From NCBI GenBank assembly GCA_023634235.1, contig JAMKCF010000008.1:16179558-16243557 (forward strand): a DNA stretch of 64,000 bases, in the 5' to 3' direction. Below are positions 23,590 to 46,405 of this stretch, piece by piece. A program made the translations under genes and the position numbers. The notes below the pieces were generated by a model. That model saw nothing but the letters and a program-made list of their open reading frames with translations, ran no database searches and was not told the DNA's origin. The stretch is from Pisaster brevispinus. Its lineage: Eukaryota > Echinodermata > Asteroidea > Forcipulatida > Asteriidae. Every line of letters starts with the position of its first letter. Positions within the stretch are counted from its first letter, which is position 1.

Positions 23590-24055
23590 AAGTCGTTCGC
23601 ACGGTTTGGTAATCCGTTGGGACGAGTTAATCATTCGTTCGCACGGTTTAGTAATCCGTTCGAACGAATTAATAATTCGTTTGCATGGTTTAGTAATCTG
23701 TTCGAACGAATTAGTAACTCGTTTGCACGGTTTAATAATCCGTTCGAACGAATTAGTAATCCGTTCGCACGCTCTAGTCAAGGTATGAATTGGTGCTGCA
23801 CGCATGCGTACCATCCACTAATAAGGAGCCCGGGAAGGGAGTGGAAGAAAACAAACATGCAGGGGCTAATTCGTTCGAACAAATTAATAATCCGTTCACA
23901 CGGTTTAGTAATCCACTCGAATGAATAAGCAATCCGTTCGCACGGTTTAGAAAATACGTTCGAATGAATTAGCAATCCGTTCGAACAAGTTAGTAATCCG
24001 TACGCACGGTTTAATAATCCGTTCGAACGAGTTATAGTAATTCGTTCACAGGGTT
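23590..24055. repeat. 21-bp minisatellite, first two blocks
   Basis: The unit alternates GTTCGAACGAATTAGTAATCC with GTTCGCACGGTTTAGTAATCC, about 18 to 20 units with drift. The array is cut at 23820 by a GGAGCCCGGGAAGGGAGTGG leader, and a similar leader (GGAGCCCGGTAAGGGACAGT) stands before the first block at 23548. So there are two leader-plus-array copies in tandem. Since 21 is a multiple of 3 the array is open in several frames; those frames are not genes. Confidence 0.85.
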
Positions 24056-24056
24056 G

Positions 24057-24447
24057 AGTAATAATAATAATAATAATAATAATATCGAAGTCTTATATAG
24101 CGCACGTATCTACCAAACAAGGTACTCAAGGCGCTGAGTATATACAAACTTTCAGAAAGATAGGTTATTGCAGTGAGGAAATTCTGAGACCCAATTATTT
24201 AGCACCTTATATAAGGGTTTACAAGGTGCTACGGCGCATACAGCAGCCACAGCCAGGAACACCGGGGCGAACCCCTTCTCTTTTCGATAAGTGCACTGGG
24301 TTCTTTTGCATGCGTTACACAACACATGGGACCAACGGCTTTACTTCCCATCCGAAGGAAGAAGCAATGGCTAAGTGTCTTGCTTAAGGACACAAGTGTC
24401 ACGGCTGGGGATTCGAACCCACACTCTGCTGATCAGAAACACCAGAG
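24057..24447 (-). mobile_element. tRNA-derived SINE, head truncated, with (TAA)n tail side
   Basis: The + strand reads ATAATAATAAT (24061-24083), then GCGCACGTATCTACC and AAGGCGCTGAGTATAT, then the complement of the SINE head. The head carries an intact B-box complement (GGATTCGAACCC, 24412-24423) and CTCTGCTGATCAGAAACACC. The A-box end is missing; the 21-bp array begins directly after GAGTTTGAA. The insertion sits between inverted array blocks, so it probably landed in the loop of a TIR element. Confidence 0.75.
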
Positions 24448-24632
24448 TTTGAACGAATTACTAATGCGTTCGAACGGATTGCTAATTCGTTCGAACGGAT
24501 TACTAAACCGTGCGAACGGATTGCTAATTCGTTCGAACGGGTTACTAAACCGTGCGAACTGATTATTAATTCGTTCGAACGGATTAGCCCCTGCATATTT
24601 TTTTCTTTCACCGTCCCTTCCCGGGCTCCGTA
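24448..24632. repeat. 21-bp minisatellite, inverted block and closing TIR
   Basis: Here the same 21-bp units are in the opposite orientation (ATTCGTTCGAACGGATTACT and related), ending in AGCCCCTGCATATTTTTTTC and CCCTTCCCGGGCTCC. This is the complement of the leader at 23822-23865. Blocks 23822-24055 and 24448-24632 therefore form one TIR element whose subterminal regions are minisatellite. Confidence 0.8.
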
Positions 24633-26064
24633 GTTTTATAATAACATTGAACACTTATTATAACAGTAGCCAAATGCTGTAACTTTGTAACTTACCGCAA
24701 CGATGACTGATTATGCTGGCAGCATTTAACCGACTGCTGATATTCAGTCTTGACCGTTGACAATGTAACATTTTTGCGGTGGCGTCAGCCGTGCCCGGGC
24801 GGCGTTTCCAACCACAGCAGTCCTGTTAGACATAGCTCAAGTTCCCACCCGATTGGTCACCGTATTTACAAAGGTTCCCTTCTTAAAATGAAATACCCGT
24901 ATACAAAAATGTGTTTACCCAAACCACTTCAGCAAGGAGCAAAGTGACTAAACTAGGCTTCCCCCGCCATCTGTTTTTGTTTCGCGCAATTTATGAATGG
25001 ACTGGCACGTCAATACATTTATAAACCTAACTTTTAAAAAGTATATAGGCTATGTTTGTAGTTTTTAAACTTTGAACATTATTAAATATAGTAAATATGT
25101 ACGATTTAATTTGTTCTTAACTCTGAACGTTTATTTCTTAAATGATAAATTTTTCTAATTACGTATAAATTAATAATAATGGCGTCGCTGGTTTCATGGT
25201 TTCACTGACTCGAAAGTGTGGAGTGATGATTTCCGAAAGCCATTTGCCATTCGACGCACAGATAACTTTTTGATTTGCACGGATGAAAAGTTAGGTAAGG
25301 AACTGTACAACACTAATATATAATTTTAACTATTCCAACAAAGCCTTTTTCGATTCCCTTTTCGTGTTTGAATGCAAGAGTTGCAGTATTTCCGTCTGAG
25401 GTACGGTAGTGCAATTCGTCAGCGTTGCATTATATACTCAACGCTGCACAATTTTTGCAACGATGTATTATTTGCACTTTGCGCGGACTGAATTAGTGAT
25501 CTGTACGGCTTTGTTCTGTCCCAACTTGACAACAGAAATATAATACCTATAGAGTTTGACATCTTCGGTCGTAATACTAGCGCCCCAGCAAACCGTTCTA
25601 TCCCCGTTTTGAAAACCCCAATATGCTAATGCTATTCTCACCACATCAAGCCTTGCAAGCCACAGAAAATGCCCCAAAACGACAAAAAGATCAAACGAAA
25701 TAGCTTGAAACCCGCCTACTGCTGGCTTCTCGCTATGTTCGCTGGGGCGCTAGTAGTACTAGAGTAGTACAACCTACTCCTAGAACTATGCGGTTTGTTC
25801 CGGTACGACCGAAGATGTCAAAATTTCGAAAAAGGGGCACAGCGCCCCAGTTACTGGGTCTAGCTCTGTACAGACTCATGTACAGACTCATGTCCCTCAT
25901 GATGGCCCTTCTCTCGGAAAACCAAAATTCTAATTAAATTAAAATATTCTCAAGGAAGTACAAGTTCTATAGTAGTATAAAGTGGTCTGAACAACTTCAT
26001 ACTTACTGTTTATTCATTTGATTGTTTTTTAGTTTATTCATGGAGGGTGGTGCTCTGTGTTTAC

Positions 26065-26150
26065 TGCGATCCCAACTATAGTTGGGACGACCCAACTTTA
26101 ACACTCAAGGTGGGATCAGTCCCAACTATAGTTTGGACGAATTGTCAAGT
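26065..26150 (+). repeat. CCCAACTATAGTTGGGA palindrome family, copy 1
   Basis: This copy contains the perfect palindrome TCCCAACTATAGTTGGGA, then CAACTTTAACACTCAAGGTG, a second TCCCAACTATAG and a closing AATTGTCAAGTTGGGG. Other copies are at 42885-42985 (inverted), 44865-44950 (+) and, degenerate, 49505-49955. This one ends about 150 bp before the DHPS start codon. Confidence 0.75.
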
Positions 26151-26303
26151 TGGGGCTGAACACCACTTTGCATCACTTTTACATTTAACCCAACACACAG
26201 AGAGAATCATCAGATCACAGTCATACTTGGGTCTGAAGATAGTCACTGCAACTGATCAACACTACAGCGGGGTACAGTACTTAAGCCCCAAAATACTTCG
26301 AGA

Positions 26304-38287
<11,984 letters not shown>

Positions 38288-40059
38288 GAATGAAATCTAC
38301 AACATTACGGGAAAGCTCCCTTAAAGATTTTCTGAGTTTAGCCACAAAAACTTGGAAACTATACATCCTTTTCACCAGTGGGTGTGTTTACATTGAATTA
38401 CTTGGGTCATTAAACTCAATGGATGAGCAGTTAATCTGCCTGGGGCAGTCAGCAGCCCTACTGGTTTGTGCATGGTCCAATTAAATCCACTGTTTGGAAA
38501 AAGGAATTACCTGCAGATAATAGGTGTTAGTTGTCAGATGAAAAGGATGTTTTATTCTAGCCTCTTTCTTTAATGGAGCTCCTTGTAATGAAACTGCTTA
38601 TATGTCTCCAGACAGCTGGGACACTTTTTATTTTAAAAAAATGGAATGAATGCTTAACTCTTAAGAGACCACAGCGGCCAGAAATGGCTTGTACCAAGTT
38701 GCCCATAGCAGCCACAAACGGCTGCAAGATCTGACCTACTTCCACTCAACCAAAAAGGTCAAAGTAAAGGTCATGTCCTAAATTGACATTTTCCAGTGTT
38801 TTCCATATTAACATAGTATAAAACAAAATCAAATGTCTTTTTCATATTACATTTTCAGACACTTTTGCAAGAAAAAATTGTGTCAACAAATCAACAATAT
38901 TAGCCATATCTGGGCATATAGTGATGATTTTACAGAAAGGAGTGTTCTGTAAAGGATTAAGGCCGGAAATCCATGTGTACGTCATGTGTAATGTAAACTG
39001 CGCAATCTTTTAAAAAGAAAATATACCATGGAATGCACACAACTTTAAATGAATAAAACTTTACACAGTATGTATGTGTGTTCTAACGCTACATACGAAG
39101 TGTGGACCTGAGAGAACGAAAGAGGTCCACATAATGTAGGAAATTGAAACAGTATGTGGACTTACACACGTCCACACAGTGTTGTTTACAGTGTTGAGGA
39201 ATATGATTTTCCTTAAGTGTAGAACAAAGGAATGTCCACACAGTGTCTGCAACACAGAGCTGTGTGTCGTGGGTGTATTTTGACGATTGCACAATGGACA
39301 CATATATATATTTTAAGCTATAAGCGTCATACTCTACTATTAACTCAATTTTGTTGTTTCTTTTGAGTGCTAGTTTTTTTAAAGGTGTTGAGGCTTGTGT
39401 TCGTTAAATTAATTCTATAATTTTATAACAAATCGTGCGTTTGTTAAGAGAATCATGTTTGTGAAATGAATACCTTTTTTCGTTGATTTGCAATCTTTAA
39501 GATTGTCAAAACTTTTCATTTTTAACTTCTTCTTTCAGACAATGATGGGGTCAAGTTGACAGAACTTTGGTTTTGGTTTACATTTTTAACCATTAAATAA
39601 ATATAGGATAAACATGGACATGAGAGAAAATATTTCCACAAAAGTTTGATTATATTATAGTGTAGAGATTTAAGTCGCATATCCGCAACTCTTAACATTT
39701 AACATTTATTCAACAACTGCTTATAAGTTTTTTACATCCACTGACACTATTTAACATTAAATCACAACTCTTATTGTTGTGGGGGATATGGAAGATTGCC
39801 GTTTTATTTTTGAATTTGTATTTCTCAATATTTTAGCTGATGTGCAGGAAAGCAGACTCTGCTCAGTGGACCTGTGCAAATGTTTTAACGAAAATGCTAT
39901 TTTACGGTTACTTGTCTTATTACATTTTTCTGCATTAATCGTAAATTTAGTTTATAGTCTAAACCATATTCAGCCCTTATTTTCTAGGATAGGTTGACCC
40001 AGAATAATTACTAAGGTGTTTGCATGGCCAAGTGCAGTTTCCCCCTATTACACATTATA
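38288..40059. other. DHPS 3' flank
   Basis: After the DHPS stop the sequence is AT-rich. The first clear AATAAA is at 39052-39057, with another at about 39594, so the 3' UTR may be about 0.8 kb or longer. Between 39060 and 39310 the word GTCCACACAGTGT/GTGTGGAC recurs in both orientations. A 72-codon frame at 39779-39997 is unrecognised and probably chance. Confidence 0.4.
39052..39057 (+). terminator. Candidate DHPS polyadenylation signal
   Basis: This is the first canonical AATAAA downstream of the DHPS stop codon. No experimental or comparative support is available here, and a later signal (about 39594 or 41840) is possible. Confidence 0.3.
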
Positions 40060-41512
40060 GTCTAGCTGCAACAAGTCTAGCTGCAACAAGTCTAGCTGCA
40101 ACAAGTCTAGCTGCAACAAGTCTTGCTGCAACAAGTCTTGCTGCAACAAGTCTTGCTGCAACAAGTCTTGCTGCAACAAGTCTTGCTGCAACAAGTCTTG
40201 CTGCAACAAGTCTTGCTGCAACAAGTCTTGCTGCAACAAGTCTTGCTGCAACAAGTCTTGCTGCAACAAGTCTTGCTGCAACAAGTCTTGCTGCAACAAG
40301 TCTTGCTGCAACAAGTCTTGCTGCAACAAGTCTTGCTGCAACAAGTCTTGCTGCAACAAGTCTTGCTGCAACAAGTCTTGCTGCAACAAGTCTTGCTGCA
40401 ACAAGTTTTTGCTGCAACAAGTTTTTGCTGCAACAAGTCTAGCTGCAACAAGTCTTGCTGCAACAAGTCTTGCTGCAACAAGTCTTGCTGCAACAAGTCT
40501 TGCTGCAACAAGTCTTGCTGCAACAAGTCTTGCTGCAACAAGTCTTGCTGCAACAAGTCTTGCTGCAACAAGTCTTGCTGCAACAAGTCTTGCAGTAGCA
40601 AGTCTTGCAGTAACAAGTTTTTGCTGCAACAAGTTTTTGCTGCAACAAGTCTAGCTGCAACAAGTCTAGCTGCAACAAGTCTAGCTGCAACAAGTCTAGC
40701 TGCAACAAGTCTTGCTGCAGCAAGTCTTGCAGTAGCAAGTTTTTGCTGCAACAAGTCTAGCTGCAACAAGTCTTGCTGCAACAAGTCTTGCTGCAACAAG
40801 TCTTGCTGCAACAAGTCTTGCTGCAACAAGTCTTGCTGCAACAAGTCTTGCTGCAACAAGTCTTGCTGCAACAAGTCTTGCTGCAACAAGTCTTGCTGCA
40901 ACAAGTCTTGCTGCAACAAGTCTTGCTGCAACAAGTCTTGCTGCAACAAGTTTTTGCTGCAACAAGTTTTTGCTGCAACAAGTCTAGCTGCAACAAGTCT
41001 TGCTGCAACAAGTCTTGCTGCAACAAGTCTTGCTGCAACAAGTCTTGCTGCAACAAGTCTTGCTGCAACAAGTCTTGCTGCAACAAGTCTTGCTGCAAAA
41101 AGTCTTGCTGCAACAAGTCTTGCTGCAACAAGTCTTGCAGTAGCAAGTCTTGCAGTAACAAGTTTTTGCTGCAACAAGTTTTTGCTGCAACAAGTCTAGC
41201 TGCAACAAGTCTAGCTGCAACAAGTCTAGCTGCAACAAGTCTAGCTGCAACAAGTCTTGCTGCAGCAAGTCTTGCAGTAGCAAGTTTTTGCTGCAACAAG
41301 TCTAGCTGCAACAAGTCTTGCAGTAGCAAGTTTTTGCTGCAACAAGTCTAGCTGCAACAAGTCTAGCTGCAACAAGTCTAGCTGCAACAAGTCTAGCTGC
41401 AACAAGTCTTGCTGCAGCAAGTCTTGCAGTAGCAAGTTTTTGCTGCAACAAGTCTAGCTGCAACAAGTCTTGTTGCAACAATTCTAGCTGCAACAAGTCT
41501 TGCTGCAACAAG
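40060..41512. repeat. 15-bp minisatellite, about 97 units, with higher-order repeats
   Basis: The dominant unit is CTTGCTGCAACAAGT. Variants are CTAGCTGCAACAAGT, CTTGCAGTAGCAAGT, CTTGCTGCAGCAAGT and a 16-base TTTTTGCTGCAACAAG. CTTG and CAAG at the two ends of each unit are complementary, so single units can fold. A block with the order (CAGTAG, CAGTAA, TTTTT, TTTTT, four CTAGC units, CTGCAGC, CAGTAG) occurs at about 40589 and again at about 41134, and its end repeats once more at about 41348-41445. This shows segmental amplification. Because 15 is divisible by 3, all six frames are open; the long frames here are not genes. Confidence 0.97.
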
Positions 41513-42479
41513 CATCAGTGGGGAATAAGAAGATTGAATCTGGAAGCTAGCTGAAGGTTGATACCAGTTTCAATTCTACATAGAAATGTTTCCAGCTGAA
41601 ACACTTTTAACGTCGAGGAAGAAGTATTTGAAGACCGTATTTCAATTACCACATTTCAGTCGCAACAATCTAAGTTGAAAGATGGAACATTCCTCTAAAA
41701 AATCTGGAATAATTCCATTTTTCAAATCATAAAAGTATTCCAAGCACATTGCATTCATAATCATCTATATATATAACTGAAATGTATAATGAACTTGTTA
41801 ACTTTACTATACAGTGTACAATGTGTTCTTTTCTGAAAATAAACAAATTTGGTTTCGTTACTTTATTTGTTTTCTCTGTTGAAAGAAAACCCCATTTAAT
41901 TTAGAGGAGTTGCAGGTGTATAGCCTTAGGACTTAACCATTAATAATGCAAGGGGAGCAATTTATTAAATGCAAGCAATAATAAACTGCGGTAAGAAAAA
42001 TAGAATACAAGAAGCAGATATTTTCTTATGGTTAGAAAAAGTTCCTGGTAGATTTTATGGCCTTTAAAATATACATTGTTGAAAGTCTAAAAATCCTAAC
42101 TTAACTCTATAAAAAAAATAGCCTCTTACTCATGCATTAATATGAATGCTTGAGGAAGAGACTACGCATGTAGCGGAGTCTGAGGTTTTTGTTTGAGGAC
42201 TGGTTACAAGTCTAGGAATCGGCGCCCTTTTCTGTGCCAAGTTTAGTTTTAGATACACAACCATAGACATGTTCTTGGTTGATTAGTACTGCTGGCTACT
42301 GCTTGTACTGTTTAGTAGAGACGAAGGGACCGGACCGATAACCATGCAGATAAATGACATACAGTACACGACTACAAATACCAAACGTGCTTTGAATGAC
42401 CTGATTCTGATCTGAGCTCAATAATAAATAAAAAGGTAAGCACTAATCCTAATGATGACTGAGTGAGTGACGATATGTC
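41513..42479. other. Gene-free sequence after the minisatellite
   Basis: AT-rich DNA with an AATAAA at about 41840. No recognisable gene, RNA or element was found. Confidence 0.4.
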
Positions 42480-42830
42480 TCATTTTCTGCCATGGTTTAC
42501 ATGGGAAAACCATGAAAATCAAATCATAAAACGTGGTTTAATATAATATTAATAAACTTATAGTTATAAAAGTATAAACCATTAAAACTGAAGCATTAAA
42601 CATGGTTTAGAAACCATGAACATTAAAGCACCTTCAAAACATGGTTTATAAACCATACAAATTTAAGCATCATAAAAGTGGTGATGAATTGCAAACCATG
42701 CAAATTAAAGCATCATAAAAACTGATTTATTTAATATCATGGTTTATAATTAAATGTAAACCATGAAAATCGTGTGGTCACAAATGGTTTATAAACCATA
42801 AAAACTGAACGTGGGGTTTCATTCAACCTC
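42480..42830. repeat. Cluster of ATGGTTTATAAACCAT palindromes
   Basis: ATGGTTTA/TAAACCAT words occur about a dozen times in 350 bp, several as complete palindromes. They are separated by AAAWTTAAAGCATCATAAAA-type spacers of 30-45 bp. It reads as a degenerate tandem array of a palindrome-containing unit. It is non-coding. Confidence 0.75.
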
Positions 42831-42884
42831 CTTCTCATTCTAATCAATTAGCTTCTCTTCTCTAAAGGCACCAATGGAATGGTG

Positions 42885-42985
42885 GTGTTCCGTCCCAACT
42901 TGACAATACAAGTCCCAACAATAGTTGGGACTCATCCCAACTTGAGTGTTAAAGTTGAGACGTCCCAACTATAGTTGGGATCGCC
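42885..42985 (-). repeat. CCCAACTATAGTTGGGA palindrome family, copy 2
   Basis: Here the order is GTCCCAACTTGACAATACAA, TCCCAACAATAGTTGGGA, CCCAACTTGAGTGTTAAAGT and TCCCAACTATAGTTGGGA, the complement of the order at 26065. It lies immediately outside the left end of the TIR element at 43029; copy 3 lies about 430 bp beyond that element's right end. Confidence 0.75.
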
Positions 42986-43028
42986 CATAGAGTTCAACAG
43001 GACACCGTGATCGATCATGCGTGGATTA

Positions 43029-44423
43029 TGCACTAGTCAATTGTCACCCCGGCCCCCCAGAACCCGGGGATAGCGGGGACTTGGGCCGGGATGTGATTTT
43101 GTGAATTGTTACAAACGTGTTTCAGTCCTGGCTAAAAAGTCCCCGCAGGGCCGGGCAGTTTTTTTCTGTACACCTCGGCCCAAGTCCCCGCCCCCCGGGG
43201 CCAGGCATCATGTAAGAATCCCGGCATACTACCCGGCATAGTGCCCCGGCCCACGCCGCCGCCCGGCTCCGTGTCGAGGCTCCCGCGCCGCGCTATTTCT
43301 GTCCCAAAAACATGCGTAAAAAGCTTGAGTGGTTTTGAAAATAAATAAAAAACGTACGAATCCGACACTGTAATGTAAAACCAAGTTTACCAGTAGCCAA
43401 AACAAGGTAAAGATCTATGCAACATGTTTTAAAAATTGTGTGTAGCCTTATTAAATCGAACTATCGAAAAGGAAGGCATTTACCATTTTGTTCTGTCCGT
43501 TCGTAGTACAGTAGATAGAACCATGGTAGAACCATGGTGGTACTCAACCAACACAAACAAGCAGATGCTTGCATTACATTTGGGGTTGTTTTTTTTTATA
43601 CAAGACCAATTTTAATAACGGTCGGCGGAGAAAAGTTTGCATTTTCGGGCGAAACAAAAAAAAAGTATGCATGATGAAACTGCAAATTGTTTCTTGACGT
43701 GTAGGCCTACCATACATATTTTTTGGACAAATGAGTGAGGAATATTGGTTTGTATTCATGGATTAGAACTATGAATGAAGAAACGGGACAGTCCCAGATC
43801 GATGTGTGCGATGGTGGAACGTTTGTCTGACATCCGGGCTTTTATTACGTGCGGAGTGCCATTTTCAATCTGTACAAACTAAAAATGGCGACCCCCGGAA
43901 ACATACTGCTTGACAGCGCAGACTCGCCCAAGGGGACGTCAAACCAAGATGTGGGACCAGTCTACTCAAATATAAAAATGCTTGCTCTGTGATGGGTAAC
44001 GACTCTGGCGCTATCGAGCCATAGAAACATCACAAAACTTGGGCTCACTCTCATTTACACTCAAATCATAGTCAAAGAATCTCTGTTCAGTCCTTGTGCA
44101 GACCAGTGTTAACCCACATACGGCCCGGCACAATTGTGAGTATGTCTCAGGTAAACTCCCGGGGTATTTCCCCCGCCCGTTCCCCGGCCCTTTTGAGACG
44201 ATGTACGGCCCGGCACAGTTGTAAGTACGTCCCCGGTACACTCCCGGGGTAAATCCCCGCCTTTTTCCTGGCCCTTATGAGACGCTGCACGGCCCTGCAT
44301 AAGTCCTGGCTAGGTCCCCGCAGGGCCGGGGCACATTGGGCTGTTACATCCCCGGCTATATCCCGGCTAGTGCCCCGCCATTGCCCGGGTCCTGGGGGGC
44401 CGGGGTTACAATTGACTAGTGCA
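43029..44423. mobile_element. 1.4-kb TIR element, 42-bp TIRs, TSD TTA
   Basis: The ends are TGCACTAGTCAATTGTCACC and its near-complement at 44423; the TIRs run about 42 bases with three mismatches. TTA stands outside both ends (43026-43028 and 44424-44426). Both subterminal regions are very GC-rich and repeat CCCCGGC/GCCGGGG and GTCCCCG words. The middle is AT-rich. A 3-bp TTA duplication is typical of PIF/Harbinger transposons, but no transposase is visible, so the superfamily is inference. Confidence 0.8.
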
Positions 44424-44864
44424 TTACTGTGTTACACTACTGCAGACGCACAAGCTGATGCGATCGGCGTTAATTAACAAGATTCTTTATTTCAAACCCG
44501 GGTCTCGGCTCTATACAAACTCATGTCAAAACTGATGATGGAGCTAGAGCCGGTCGCGAGCCGGTGCCCAGGACGAGGTTTGGAATGGTAGTATATCGCT
44601 CATAATGGACTGCTCTCTCGGTGCGGTGTAAATAGTGTTTTTAGAGGGTTCTGACAGCGGCCTCACTTCATGCTCATGCTGGGTGGCGCTTTCTCAAATC
44701 AAAGTGCGCATTTAGTTTCCCTTCTCTCGGAAAAACAAAATTCTAACTAATCTCAAATAATCTCAAGGGAAAGTGGTCTTAAAAACTTCATACTATGAGT
44801 ATGATACTTAAATAATATTATGTTTTTAGTTTGTTCATGGGGGTGCTTTGTGTTTACTGCAATC

Positions 44865-44950
44865 CCAACTATAGTTTGGACGCCCCAACTAGAACACTCA
44901 AGTTGGGACCAGTCCCAACTATAGTTGGGACGATTGTCAAGTTGGCTTGG
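44865..44950 (+). repeat. CCCAACTATAGTTGGGA palindrome family, copy 3
   Basis: TCCCAACTATAGTTTGGACG, CACTCAAGTTGGGACCAG, TCCCAACTATAGTTGGGACG and TTGTCAAGTTGG occur in the same order as copy 1. The upstream flank also resembles copy 1's (GTTTACTGCRATCCCAACTA), so the true element is somewhat longer than the palindromes. Confidence 0.75.
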
Positions 44951-45070
44951 AACAGCCTTATCCAAAAATTGTTTAAAAGCATTTAAGTCTTATTTTGGGT
45001 CCCTTCATTCTCTGAAACTACACTTAGTTTTGATTCTGAATCCATGTGCCAAAGGTTCTGATGAAGGAGT

Positions 45071-45149
45071 GTTTTATAGGTCAAATAGTTTTATAGTTCA
45101 AATAGTTTTATAGGTCAAATAGTTTTATAGGTCAAATAGTTTTAAGGTC
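45071..45149 (+). repeat. 17-bp tandem repeat, about 4.6 units
   Basis: The unit GTTTTATAGGTCAAATA is repeated at 45071, 45088 (one change), 45105, 45122 and 45139 (partial). It is short and non-coding. Confidence 0.9.
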
Positions 45150-45435
45150 TCCAAGGTCAGATAAAGTTTTATGATGCACCCATTTATAGTCCTCAAGAAT
45201 ATGGAGGAAAACATTTCACGTTTTTGACCTCAATGTTAAAATAGTGTAAAACGTAATTTTATTTGATAGTCTACTCTTTCAGAGGGAAATTTTAAATAAT
45301 TAAGACATCATCGGACAGCATTACAAACAAATAAGTCTGATCATTTCAAAGAGAAATATATATGAAGCAGTCAAATGATCAAATTCAAGGCACTATTTTA
45401 AATTGAATATTATCCAAATTCAGGAATAAACTTGT

Positions 45436-46188
45436 GGGCAGTTCCACGGTTACTCACGTTACGTTTTAGATGTACTTTTGAGTTTCCTTGTGCTGTAATT
45501 GCTTTTCTGAAAATGTATAATAACTGTTATCCCAATGGTAGTTAGAGTATACCTAGACGTACTTAAGAACCAAAAATCACTTTCAGAAAATTGCGTTTTT
45601 TTAATGATATAAAAGACACACAAAATCGGTTACTCACGCTACATGTATGGTTACTCACGCTACATGGTTACTCACCCAATAGTACTGTTAATGGATACAT
45701 CATAAAAAACCCTATTTTTTCTTTTGAGATCATCAGTAGAATGATAATTACAAGTGGCAAATGTTAAAACAAAAAAAAACATCCACTGGGAAAAAAAACA
45801 CCATATTTTGGTTACTCACGTTACACTACCCCTAAGTGCTTTGGATGTTCATTCATAACTACTTCATGAAGTTTGTCAAACTATTTTTTTTCTTCAAATC
45901 TGAATATTAGTGCCATGATGAATTATAGGAAATAAATAATTAACAAGGTTATCACTTAAAAGTCAATAAAATAGACAAAAAACAAAAGTACTATCTTAAC
46001 AGTACTTTTTAGTTCAGAATCATTGATCCACTTCAGAGGACTTTTTCTTCAAGTGTTTCGAAGACAATGTAATAATGTGAAGTGGTTTTACAAACTTTGA
46101 ACTATATGCAACAATATTTTATGGATTATGGCTTTCAATTATGGATTTGAAATTTTTGGGCCATGTCCACTCTATCATGGAATTGCCC
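45436..46188. mobile_element. 753-bp TIR element, GGGCARTTCCAC family, carrying GGTTACTCACG words
   Basis: The left end is GGGCAGTTCCACGGTTACTC and the right end, complemented, is GGGCAATTCCATGATAGAGT, then GGACATGG. The word GGTTACTCACGYTAC stands directly inside the left end and recurs at about 45638, 45659, 45673 (shortened) and 45812. The right end matches the element at 56825-58549 (ATGTCCACT...TGGAATTGCCC), so both belong to one family although their reiterated words differ. No transposase is visible. Confidence 0.75.
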
Positions 46189-46214
46189 TTTACAATTCTT
46201 AGGCGTAGGCCTAC

Positions 46215-46405
46215 TACATCAAACGTTTTCGGATTTTGACCACAAAAAAAAGTTCACTAGAAGGGTATCAAACACAGTGGCATTTTAAGCAATTTTAGTG
46301 TAAGGTTAGAGACTTGTATTTTCCCCCGTTTTCAGAAGGAGTCTTTCTGTTAGAAAATGAGTGAATCACAAAACTGAATTTAACCTTGTAGGCATACTGC
46401 CTCTT
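46215..46405. mobile_element. Partial copy of the 3690-4190 element
   Basis: GGTATCAAACACAGTGGCAT, GTTAGAGACTTGTATTTTCC, AGAAAATGAGTGAATCACAA and CTGAATTTAACCTTG match one half of the family at 3690 and 59835. It is non-coding. Confidence 0.6.

Larger units (their letters stand above)
21639..25490. mobile_element. 3.85-kb interval bounded by perfect 24-bp TIRs, filled with nested repeats
   Basis: The left end CAGTCCGCGCAAAGTGCAAA and the right end's complement are identical, with identity running 24 bases through ATAAT. Both then carry ATGCAAC/GTTGCAT words. Outside this pair a second inverted pair lies at 21491-21523 and 25557-25588 (GGGGCGCTAGTTAGTACGAC type). The interior holds a CR1-like fragment, a 21-bp minisatellite in two inverted blocks, and a SINE. 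No transposase is visible, so this is either a non-autonomous element that collected insertions or a fortuitous pairing of two small elements. Confidence 0.55.

Noticed and set aside
23564..24611. Repeat-protein frames in the 23.6-24.6 kb region (RSNELVIRSHGL type)
   Set aside because: They are translations of the 21-bp minisatellite on either strand.
40020..41511. Very long open frames on both strands (up to about 358 codons)
   Set aside because: They are the 15-bp minisatellite read in different frames. The unit is a multiple of 3 and lacks stops in every frame.
40060..41512. CRISPR-like array
   Set aside because: The repeats are directly adjacent with no unique spacers, and the genome is eukaryotic.
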